A stretch of 42,704 nt of DNA from Gammaproteobacteria bacterium. GTDB lineage: Bacteria > Pseudomonadota > Gammaproteobacteria > Pseudomonadales > Pseudohongiellaceae. A program made the translations under genes and the position numbers. The notes under the pieces are model-generated. The model saw only the letters and a list, made by a program, of their open reading frames with translations. It was not told the origin of the DNA and did no database searches. The stretch is taken from NCBI GenBank assembly GCA_029245905.1, contig JAQWOJ010000104.1:1-42704 (forward strand), written 5' to 3'. Positions 34,465 to 41,868 of the stretch are shown one piece after another. Numbering within the stretch: the first letter of the stretch is position 1; each line of letters begins with the position of its first letter.

Positions 34465-35268
34465 TTATTTTTGGCTAGTGCTTTCAGGCTTGTCTTCTAG
34501 AAAATTTTGTTGCATGGTCTCGGCCGGAGAGAATGCCTGTGGTTTGCCGGCCACTCTAGCGGGCACACCAACAACCGTAGTGTGAGCATCGACATCATTC
34601 AAAACAACGCTGCCAGCTCCGATTTTAGCGCCTTCACCTATTTCTATATTTCCTAAAACTTTTGCGCCTGCTGATATTAAAACCCCGGATCGTATCTTGG
34701 GATGCCTGTCTCCTTGATCATTTCCAGTGCCGCCTAGTGTGACTTGTTGCAGGATTGAAACATTATTTTCGATTACACAAGTTTCCCCAATTACGATGCC
34801 GGTTGCGTGATCGAACATGATTCCATGTCCCATTAAACACCCAGGGTGTATGTCAATGGAAAATACCTCTGCATTTCGGCTTTGGATGAATAACGCGATT
34901 TCTTGTCGTGAGTTTTGCCAGAGAAAATGAGCCAACCGATGTACTTGAATTGCCTGGTACCCTTTAAGGTAAAGAATAACTGATAAGTAAGTTTCTATGG
35001 CAGGATCTCTTTCATAAGAGGCTCTAATGTCATGCGCAGCATTTTCAATGATTTTCGGTGATGAAGAAAATGCATCAACAAATAAATTTTGTACTGTACG
35101 AGTGGGTAATAGGTCGTCGCATATTTTGTTTGAAAGAATGAAGCTCAAACAAGATTCGAACGATTTATGATCCAGAACGTTAATGGCGATAAAATTTGCC
35201 AATAAGGGTTCTTTCTTGCTTACAGCTTTAGCTTCATTTCGCAGCTGGTCCCAAAATCCGCCTAACAT
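34465..35268 (-). CDS. cysE: Serine O-acetyltransferase
   Basis: A 267-residue enzyme that acetylates L-serine with acetyl-CoA, the first step of cysteine synthesis. I start it at ATG 35268 because the following sequence (FWDQLRNEAKAVSKKEPLLANF) lines up with the N terminus of E. coli CysE (273 residues); the frame extends to a TTG at 35325. Residues up to about 140 are the helical N-terminal domain; the rest is a left-handed beta-helix with DIHPGCLMGHGIMFDHATGIVIGE and VTLGGTGNDQGDRHPKI, each quoted in part, including the active-site His/Asp. It ends with the GVPARVAGKPQ tail. Confidence 0.94.
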   Translation of the reverse strand: MLGGFWDQLRNEAKAVSKKEPLLANFIAINVLDHKSFESCLSFILSNKICDDLLPTRTVQNLFVDAFSSSPKIIENAAHDIRASYERDPAIETYLSVILYLKGYQAIQVHRLAHFLWQNSRQEIALFIQSRNAEVFSIDIHPGCLMGHGIMFDHATGIVIGETCVIENNVSILQQVTLGGTGNDQGDRHPKIRSGVLISAGAKVLGNIEIGEGAKIGAGSVVLNDVDAHTTVVGVPARVAGKPQAFSPAETMQQNFLEDKPESTSQK

Positions 35269-35476
35269 TAGTATTCCCAGTATTTTTGGAGAAGTCCGAT
35301 TGTACGGCCTGAAAACTCGATTCAATAGAGATGCAGAGACTGCGAGTCTATCATGAATGTATAAGGGACTGCGAAGTTAGAGAAATTAACAGAGTTTAAG
35401 TTAGTATCATTTAAATATGTAAGTGAACAATTCTGTTTAGGTATCTATCGTTTAGATTTCAGACTATTATTTGACG

Positions 35477-36436
35477 ATGAGTCGTGAAATTAATCAAACC
35501 CTAATCAAGTTGATGCGCCTGACCGTTATTGTTTTGTTTATTAGTGTTCTTGGAGAGATGATTGCTCTGAATATTGATGCTCAAGAGATATCTCAGTACC
35601 AATATTGGTTAGAATTATCTGCAGCTGATCAAATATATGCTGATCGAACAGCAGAAATCGGTCGCACGGAGGCTTTTCGGGAATTTCTTGGACAACGTTC
35701 AATTGTATTTCGTCCAAGGCGTGGGCCAGTAGATGCCTTAGAAGAATATCGATCAGCTAACTATACTCAAGACGAATTAACATGGGAGTCACACTACATA
35801 GACGTTTCGCTGAGCGGGGATCTTGGTTTAACGGCCGGCCCATTCGTGTCCAGTAACGCTGATCGTGAGGACGGACAGTTTCTCTACGGGCATTTAGTCT
35901 CAGTTTGGAAAAAAAACAGTGAGGAATGGGAATTGATGGCGGATATGGCGGTCACGATCCCTGGGTTTCTTCGACTTAACGTAGAGCCAAACTTTGATGA
36001 TACCCGTCCGGTTATTGAAGAAACAGCCGAACCTTCGGCAGGCATATTTGAAGATAATAATATGCAAAGCTTAATTGATGCCGACAATTTATTCGGGTTA
36101 TCGATAAATTTTAGAGGCGGGGAGCGAGCTTTATTGCAATATGGTCTTGAAACGGTCAGGGTTTATTTGCCAGGGATGGCTCCGTCTGGAGGGCCTGAAG
36201 CAAGCTCTGTATATGGTACATATTTGGAGGCTCAATTAGGTACTACCAATCCTATAAGCCTCATCCATATGGGAGGATTTCTCTCCGATTCAAAAGAGAT
36301 GGGATACACTTATGGGATTATGGAGACAAATACAGATGCTGGAGAACCTGGTTTTAGAGCCGGATATTTGCGCTTGTGGCGTTTTAAAGATAATGAAGAG
36401 TGGGGCGTGGCGGTAGAAGTATTGACTCCGCTTTAA
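35477..36436 (+). CDS. Exported protein with two SnoaL/DUF4440-like (NTF2-fold) domains
   Basis: A 319-residue protein. The ATG at 35477 is used; the frame begins two codons earlier with TTG. Residues about 10-36 are a hydrophobic export signal (VIVLFISVLGEMIALNIDAQ). The first NTF2-like domain (about 40-165) shows ADRTAEIGRTEAFREFL, a FRPRRGPVDAL segment, ELTWESHYIDVSLSGDLGL, TAGPF and YGHLVSVWKKNSEEWELMAD, quoted in pieces. The second half (about 195-319) repeats the pattern, with YLRLWRFKDNEEWGVAVEV as its last strand. Such proteins may be enzymes or binders; no catalytic pair can be assigned. It converges with the glycosyltransferase gene three bases away. Confidence 0.7.
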   Translation: MSREINQTLIKLMRLTVIVLFISVLGEMIALNIDAQEISQYQYWLELSAADQIYADRTAEIGRTEAFREFLGQRSIVFRPRRGPVDALEEYRSANYTQDELTWESHYIDVSLSGDLGLTAGPFVSSNADREDGQFLYGHLVSVWKKNSEEWELMADMAVTIPGFLRLNVEPNFDDTRPVIEETAEPSAGIFEDNNMQSLIDADNLFGLSINFRGGERALLQYGLETVRVYLPGMAPSGGPEASSVYGTYLEAQLGTTNPISLIHMGGFLSDSKEMGYTYGIMETNTDAGEPGFRAGYLRLWRFKDNEEWGVAVEVLTPL

Positions 36437-36439
36437 GCT

Positions 36440-38380
36440 TTATGGGTTGTTGATCGAGATCAATCGCTTTCCGTATCTTGCCGACTCGCCTGCGTTGTTA
36501 ACAAGATTTAATTCTAGTTCATACAAGCCATTTTGGAATGCTTGTGTGTCTATTTCTACTTTGAATCCGAGCCCAGGAGCATTTGGGTCTGTTTTAACCT
36601 GCATTGCTTCCACTACGTCGGCTCTCAGTTCTCCATATGTGACGTTAGCTATAGCTTTATGATTTAAGATAATCTGCACTTCTTCAAGACCAACGTCTTC
36701 GTTATATGCCCAACCGCTAATGGTGAAGATATCATTAATCTGCTGGCTTGGTTCTGGCGAGTCAATCCAAGCGTTTGCTGGGTATGGGCATGGGGACGCC
36801 TTAATGGCTGATGGGTGCTCTGAGTTAATAAGCTCTTGAGCGATGTAATAACTAAACGATTTATCTCCGTTGAATAAGCTAAATTCTTCAACGAAATGGA
36901 GGCTGTTGCTATGACGGCACATGACCTCCATTACATGATGCTTATCTATTGTAGTGAGTGTGCTGTTTTCCGTAATAAATAGTGCAGTTTCGCTTACGTT
37001 TTGATTAAGGTGAGCTCGGTGCTTTTCCCAGATTTGATATTGTCGAAGTCTTCCATCGTTAACTGCTTTATCATGATCGATTGTGTACACGCGTTGGGAT
37101 AACCCAGAGAATTCTATCTGTGCAGCGGTATAATAATTGTCTGTAACAACGATTGGTTGAATTCCAGTGAATTTGGTTTCTAGTATTGTACGAGTCTTTT
37201 CACTAAATTCTTTCCAGCCTGCCATCTTTGTGGAAAGGATTCCTGTGCCAATAATGTTTTGCAGAGGAGCCTGAAAAGCCTGTGATCCGATTCCCAAAAG
37301 GGCTATGAACGTTCCAAGTAAACCGCAAACCGGTATTAAGACAACTATAAAATTAGCAGCTTTTGAATTCCAAGACATTTTTATTTGGTTATAAGTCCAC
37401 CGTAAGCTTTCAGGTAAAAAAACTATCAGTGGTATGTAGCCAGACAGAGGCCAATGTATAGTAGTGCTCGTCGCATCGGTCCAAGGTGCTAGCACAAGGT
37501 AAACCAGCAAGTTGGTTAGAGCAAGACTAAAAAATAATGCAGCGGCCTGATTTTCTTGCTCTCTAGTTTTAGAATACAGGAGATAAATCGCAACCAAAAA
37601 TAATAAGTATAGAGGCGGCGAGACAACACCAGCTTGCTTCAAAATATGCAGTAGTCCAGAAGGTTGAAATTGCCATGGATGCCTATCTACAAAATAAAAC
37701 ATCGCACTACCAAGTTCATGAGCAGTGTTGAACCAAATGATAGGAATTAGGCCTGAGCTAGCCACAGCAAATGAAACCCATAGTAAAGGGTTCTTCCATT
37801 GTTTGCGGGCAGGTTTGAAAAATAAAAGGAATAATAATGCCCCGGCAGGATAAAGTATAAATCGATAATGCGTACAGAAACCGAGAGAAACAAATAAGCC
37901 TGTTGCGAGCCAAAATTTGAATTGATTAGTCCGAATCGCTCGCTCAAAAAAGCCAACGGAGAGAATTCCCAAGAAAATTAAAGGCACGTCTGGAACGGCG
38001 AGTAGGCCGATAGATCCTAACATTGGTAAACACAAAGAGAGTGCAGCCGACTCAAAAGCTTGCTGCTTTCCTGTAATGGGCATTGACAACCAATAGATGA
38101 GAAATGGAATACCGCATCCCATCGCTAAAAAAAGAATTCTCGCGGCAAAGGGGTTGCCTGGATCAAGTGACGCCCCGATGCCTACCAATAGCGAGGTTAA
38201 AAAGGGTAGATCGCTGTAGGCTAGGGCTGGGTATGCCGACGCTTGCCAATAGAACACTTCGTCACTGTAAAGATCTAGCAACAAGGCTAACATGATCTTT
38301 AGAACGAGAATCGATGTAAAGATGATCGTGACTGACAGGAAAAACCAGTTGTTTCTTTTCAGTAAGAGTTTACTGAACAA
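36440..38380 (-). CDS. GT39-type (ArnT/PMT-like) membrane glycosyltransferase with C-terminal Ig-like domain
   Basis: A 646-residue protein. It has no in-frame ATG near the start; TTG at 38380 has GGAG nine bases before it and gives a normal N terminus. About eleven to thirteen helices span residues 10-370. The first periplasmic loop holds the GT-C acidic pair D40-E41 in LYSDEVFYW, typical of enzymes that transfer sugars from polyprenyl-phosphate donors. A soluble part follows (about 370-535), then a separate beta-sandwich-like domain (536-646) with IDSPEP, FTISGWAYNEDVGLEEV and GLYELELNLVNNAGE. Acceptor and sugar are unknown. The gene starts 13 bases after the feoB stop and may be in the feo message. 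Confidence 0.8.
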   Translation of the reverse strand: MFSKLLLKRNNWFFLSVTIIFTSILVLKIMLALLLDLYSDEVFYWQASAYPALAYSDLPFLTSLLVGIGASLDPGNPFAARILFLAMGCGIPFLIYWLSMPITGKQQAFESAALSLCLPMLGSIGLLAVPDVPLIFLGILSVGFFERAIRTNQFKFWLATGLFVSLGFCTHYRFILYPAGALLFLLFFKPARKQWKNPLLWVSFAVASSGLIPIIWFNTAHELGSAMFYFVDRHPWQFQPSGLLHILKQAGVVSPPLYLLFLVAIYLLYSKTREQENQAAALFFSLALTNLLVYLVLAPWTDATSTTIHWPLSGYIPLIVFLPESLRWTYNQIKMSWNSKAANFIVVLIPVCGLLGTFIALLGIGSQAFQAPLQNIIGTGILSTKMAGWKEFSEKTRTILETKFTGIQPIVVTDNYYTAAQIEFSGLSQRVYTIDHDKAVNDGRLRQYQIWEKHRAHLNQNVSETALFITENSTLTTIDKHHVMEVMCRHSNSLHFVEEFSLFNGDKSFSYYIAQELINSEHPSAIKASPCPYPANAWIDSPEPSQQINDIFTISGWAYNEDVGLEEVQIILNHKAIANVTYGELRADVVEAMQVKTDPNAPGLGFKVEIDTQAFQNGLYELELNLVNNAGESARYGKRLISINNP

Positions 38381-38393
38381 TTCTCATCTCCAC

Positions 38394-40517
38394 TTAAAGT
38401 TGGACAGCCTGAATAAGATTCTTCGGCACCATCTTATGAGATATTTTTTTAAGATAGATTATAAAAAGTGCTAAGATCGAAAGCATACTCATAATCCAAA
38501 CTAAGGAAAATAAGGGGTGGGCATTAAATGTACCGATTTGATAGATGACGGTAGCTACTATGTAACCTAGGCCAGTGCACCAGGTGAAAACTAACAAAGC
38601 CCATTGCCAACCGGCTTCTTTATTTACGGCTCCGAGTACCGCTACACAGGGCGCATATAATAGGATGAAAACTAAATAACAAAAGGCCGAAAATGGTCCA
38701 GAGAATAAGGAGGCCATATTAGAGAGAGTGCTGCTATTTACTTCCTGCTCCTCAGCAACAGCATTAGCATCAGAAACATCGCCGATAGATATTCCTAATG
38801 GGTCCGTTAAGGCTCCGCCCAATTGTGCTAATTCTGCTCCGATTGAGGCTATGGCCTCTGTGGCGGCAGATATTAGATTTGGCGGTCCATTACCATCAAT
38901 CGTGCTATCGAGTGGGGTCGTATAAAGCGCATCCAGCGTTCCCACGATAGCTTCTTTTGCGAACATACCGGTAAATAAGCCCACAGTTGCTGGCCAATTA
39001 TCCTCCTCCAGCCCAAGCGGCTTAAAGGCTGGAGTAATAGACTTTCCAATTACACTTAAAACTGAATTTTCTGAATCTTCATTATTAAAACTTCCATCGC
39101 TGCCCACTGAGTTCAGAAAGCTAAGGGCTATGACGACGAGGACTATTGTTTTACCCGCCCGAAAGATGAAGCCTTTTAATCTCAACCACGTTGTAATTAA
39201 AATATTTCTGGGTATTGGAATATGATATGCCGGCATCTCTTGGAAAGAAGGCGTTATCTCCTCAGTAAATAGCTGCTTACGGAATATCCAGCCTGTAAAT
39301 ACCGCCAGTCCAATACCAAGGAGATAGAGTCCGAAGACTATATTTTGGCCGTTTTGCGGGAAGAAGGCGGCTGCAAATAAAGCGTATACCGTTAAGCGTG
39401 CCCCACAGCTCATAAAGGGAGCCATAGAAATCGTCATAAGTCGATCACTGTCTCGCCCTAAAGAGCGTGATGCCATAACAGCTGGAACATTGCATCCAAA
39501 TCCCACAATAAGCGGAACGAAGGCATTTCCGGGTAATCCAATGCCGCCCATAAGTCTATCGATTACGAATGCTGCCCGAGACATGTAGCCTGAATCTTTC
39601 AGCAAGGATAGGCAAAGATATAGGAATCCAATAACAGGAATAAAAGTTGCCACTAGGGTTATCCCGCCCCCAATGCCCTGCGCGAGGATAGTGATTATTA
39701 TTTCTGGCATTAAAAGCTGCTCTAACAGCCACGTTGTTCCTTCGATTAAGACTGCGGCAAATAAAATATCGAAAAAGTCGATAAACACCGCCCCGAAATT
39801 CACAGCGAATGTAAACATTAGGTAAATCATTAGCAAAAAGAACGGTACTCCCACCCATCGATGCAATACGAAAGTATCAATTTTCTCTGAGAGGCTGTGT
39901 TGAATAGAAGAAACTTCGACAACTCCATTAGTTAGCCGCCGAGATTGGTGATATCGCGCTAAAATTCTTTTTTCAAAGTCTGGTTCTTTCTTGATGGGTG
40001 GAGGCGATTTAGCCAACGGAGGATGATGTATGGTTTCTTCCAGTACTTTCTGTAGTTCGCTGACACCTTTCTTTTGAGAAGCGACAAGAGGAACCACTGG
40101 AGTTTCTAATTGGTCGGCAAGGATCTTGGAAGATATGGATAGCCCTTGCTGTTTTGCAACGTCGAGCATATTTATTGCAATAATAACGGGAACGGATTTT
40201 TCCATTAGCTGCTGTGTTAGTACTAAGCTTCTTTCTAGATTGGTCCCATCAATGATGTTGATAATTAAGTCTATATTGCCGTTCTCAACATAATCGAAGG
40301 CAATTTTCTCATCGACGCCTTTGTACTCTTGGTCCAAGGAATATATACCAGGTAAATCAACAAGCTCCGCTTTTTCGTTTTTGAGCGTTAGATATCCAAG
40401 TTTTTTCTCAACTGTTACACCGGGCCAATTACCCACTTTTTGGTTAGATCCTGTGAGGATATTAAAGAGGGTGGTTTTGCCACAGTTAGGGTTTCCGACA
40501 AGGGCTATTTTTCGCAT
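38394..40517 (-). CDS. feoB: Ferrous iron transport protein B
   Basis: A 707-residue inner-membrane Fe(II) transporter with an N-terminal G domain. The GTPase motifs are GNPNCGKTT (8-16), the switch region GVTVEKK, DLPG at 54-57 and NMLD. A helical insertion domain follows, then the membrane region with the two Gate/nucleoside-recognition segments; the first contains GFGCNVPAVMASRSLGRDSDR (in pieces: GFGCNVPAVMASR, LGRDSDR) with the conserved Cys, and MAPFMSCGARLTVY lies soon after. It is somewhat shorter than E. coli FeoB (773 residues) but complete. It follows feoA by three bases; there is no feoC. Confidence 0.96.
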   Translation of the reverse strand: MRKIALVGNPNCGKTTLFNILTGSNQKVGNWPGVTVEKKLGYLTLKNEKAELVDLPGIYSLDQEYKGVDEKIAFDYVENGNIDLIINIIDGTNLERSLVLTQQLMEKSVPVIIAINMLDVAKQQGLSISSKILADQLETPVVPLVASQKKGVSELQKVLEETIHHPPLAKSPPPIKKEPDFEKRILARYHQSRRLTNGVVEVSSIQHSLSEKIDTFVLHRWVGVPFFLLMIYLMFTFAVNFGAVFIDFFDILFAAVLIEGTTWLLEQLLMPEIIITILAQGIGGGITLVATFIPVIGFLYLCLSLLKDSGYMSRAAFVIDRLMGGIGLPGNAFVPLIVGFGCNVPAVMASRSLGRDSDRLMTISMAPFMSCGARLTVYALFAAAFFPQNGQNIVFGLYLLGIGLAVFTGWIFRKQLFTEEITPSFQEMPAYHIPIPRNILITTWLRLKGFIFRAGKTIVLVVIALSFLNSVGSDGSFNNEDSENSVLSVIGKSITPAFKPLGLEEDNWPATVGLFTGMFAKEAIVGTLDALYTTPLDSTIDGNGPPNLISAATEAIASIGAELAQLGGALTDPLGISIGDVSDANAVAEEQEVNSSTLSNMASLFSGPFSAFCYLVFILLYAPCVAVLGAVNKEAGWQWALLVFTWCTGLGYIVATVIYQIGTFNAHPLFSLVWIMSMLSILALFIIYLKKISHKMVPKNLIQAVQL

Positions 40518-40520
40518 CTT

Positions 40521-40757
40521 TTACTCTATCTTTACTTGAATGATTTTCGCTTCAGCCTTTCGAATGCTTATGAAGCTGCCACCGACTTTGACTTGTATAG
40601 GATCGCCTAAGGGGGCGAAACGAAGGATTTCTAGCAGGGAGCCTGGGATGACTCCTAGCGCGTAAAGCCTGCTTCTAAGTTCTGCTGGCTCAGATGCTAT
40701 TTCAACCACTATACAGCGATCCCCACTATTGGCTTGAGAGAGAAGATTTTGATTCAT
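40521..40757 (-). CDS. feoA: Ferrous iron transport protein A
   Basis: A 78-residue SH3-like cytoplasmic protein, first gene of feoAB. The pattern ELRSRLYALGVIPGSLLEILRFAPLGDP (in pieces: RLYALGVIPGS, RFAPLGDP) followed by VKVGGSFISIRKAEAKIIQV is typical of FeoA. It is needed for FeoB function in several bacteria. Its start lies about 140 bases from the divergent bfd, and the region between carries a Fur-box-like sequence. Confidence 0.93.
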   Translation of the reverse strand: MNQNLLSQANSGDRCIVVEIASEPAELRSRLYALGVIPGSLLEILRFAPLGDPIQVKVGGSFISIRKAEAKIIQVKIE

Positions 40758-40832
40758 AATTCCCAGGAAAAATGATTAATTTCATAGAGTTAAAGCAAAG
40801 TATAAGAGTTAAGCCTGGACAAGTAAACTAGC

Positions 40833-40871
40833 AAATGTAAATCTTGTTGACAATCATTCGTATTTACATTT
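40833..40871. promoter_or_regulatory. Fur-box-like site framed by a 10-bp inverted repeat, feoA-bfd control region
   Basis: The 19 bases at 40843-40861 match the E. coli Fur consensus at 11 of 19 positions by my count, and they are framed exactly by a perfect inverted repeat AAATGTAAAT (40833-40842) / ATTTACATTT (40862-40871). A TTGACA (40847-40852) with TAGACT 18 bases on forms a plausible bfd promoter inside the element, so a bound repressor would block it. Iron control of both divergent units is inferred from gene content. Confidence 0.6.
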
Positions 40872-40898
40872 AGACTTGAGAATCTACGGAGTCTATAT

Positions 40899-41090
40899 AT
40901 GTACGTTTGCATTTGCCGCCAAGTTACTGACCATCAAATCCGCGATATATGCCGCGACGGTGTGACGAATTTTTCTGATCTTCAGGCAAAAACTGGGGTG
41001 GCAAGCGGTTGCGGTAAATGTGGCAAGCTCGCCCAGAATATTGTCAAAGAGTTCAGTAAATCCCCCGGTAGTTTTCATAGCGCGGCTTAA
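40899..41090 (+). CDS. bfd: Bacterioferritin-associated ferredoxin
   Basis: A 63-residue [2Fe-2S] protein. The four ligands are seen as CIC (C4, C6) near the N terminus and CGKC (C38, C41) in SGCGKCGKLA. It is the usual size. Bfd reduces the iron core of bacterioferritin so that iron can be released when the cell is short of it. ACGGAG lies seven bases before the ATG. It is upstream of bfr in the same direction, but the 207-base gap with its own dyads and promoter suggests separate control. Confidence 0.92.
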   Translation: MYVCICRQVTDHQIRDICRDGVTNFSDLQAKTGVASGCGKCGKLAQNIVKEFSKSPGSFHSAA

Positions 41091-41171
41091 TATAGCCAAT
41101 CGTCCTCTCGAAAATTTTCGTTTTAAAGAGATTCCTTCATAATCATTTATGGGATATGTACACCTATGATT

Positions 41172-41216
41172 TAAATGATAATAGGATTGCTTATCATTTA
41201 GATTTATATATAAATC
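41172..41216. promoter_or_regulatory. Two adjacent dyads upstream of bfr
   Basis: TAAATGATAA (41172-41181) and TTATCATTTA (41191-41200) form a perfect 10-bp inverted repeat with a 9-base spacer; the arms contain the Fur half-site TGATAA, but the spacing is six bases longer than in the standard 7-1-7 box. It is followed at once by a 16-base perfect palindrome GATTTATATATAAATC (41201-41216). Both lie upstream of a TTGACA at 41239, so they are placed for activation or upstream repression of bfr. Confidence 0.5.
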
Positions 41217-41238
41217 AATAAGTTACAAGCATTTCTTC

Positions 41239-41267
41239 TTGACAAACTGTGGTTAATCAGCGATCCT
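41239..41267 (+). promoter_or_regulatory. Putative bfr promoter
   Basis: A perfect -35 hexamer TTGACA (41239-41244) is followed 17 bases later by GATCCT (41262-41267), a weak -10 with three matches. The bfr start is 30 bases downstream. A weak -10 would fit dependence on an activator. Confidence 0.35.
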
Positions 41268-41297
41268 CGTTTGATTATCAACCCCAGGAGAACATCC

Positions 41298-41762
41298 ATG
41301 AAAGGCGATCCGAAAGTCATTGAGTATCTTAACAAGGCGTTGGGGAATGAGCTTGTCGCAATTAACCAGTATTTTCTTCACTCGCGTATGTATGAGGACT
41401 GGGGACTGTTAAAACTGGCTGAAAAAGAGTACGAGGAATCCATTGATGAAATGAAACATGCAGACCAGCTTACCAAGCGGATTTTATTTCTGGAAGGTCT
41501 GCCTAATATGCAGGACTTGGGAAAGCTGGCTATAGGGGAAAATACACAGGAGATGCTGGAGTGTGACCTTGGTCTTGAGCACATCGCCTGCCCGGATTTG
41601 AAGGAAGGCATTGCTTATTGTGAATCCGTAAATGACTTTGTTAGCCGGGGGTTGCTAGCATCTATTCTTGACAGCGAAGAAGAGCATGTCGATTGGCTAG
41701 AGACTCAGCTCTCATTGATTAATACCGTAGGACTAGAGAATTATCAGCAATCCATGATGTAA
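41298..41762 (+). CDS. bfr: Bacterioferritin (heme-containing iron storage protein)
   Basis: A 154-residue protein starting at ATG 41298 after AGGAG; the frame extends upstream to TTG 41271 but the ATG matches E. coli Bfr exactly (MKGD). Twenty-four subunits form a shell that oxidises Fe(II) and stores ferric mineral. All ferroxidase ligands are present at the E. coli positions: E18, E51, H54, E94, E127, H130. M52, the inter-subunit heme ligand, is also there. Its partner Bfd is encoded just upstream. No second ferritin is in the window. Confidence 0.96.
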   Translation: MKGDPKVIEYLNKALGNELVAINQYFLHSRMYEDWGLLKLAEKEYEESIDEMKHADQLTKRILFLEGLPNMQDLGKLAIGENTQEMLECDLGLEHIACPDLKEGIAYCESVNDFVSRGLLASILDSEEEHVDWLETQLSLINTVGLENYQQSMM

Positions 41763-41868
41763 ACCAGGGCGCTCCCTACATATCCATCTCTTTTTGTCGA
41801 TAAGCTATAGGAGTAAGGTAGAGTAGGCCTGCTGCACGTGAATCACTTAAGCAGAGGGTGGGGCGGTA

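Noticed and set aside
41763..41868. AGGG-CGCT-CCCT as a bfr terminator
   Set aside because: The stem is only four base pairs and no T tract follows directly.
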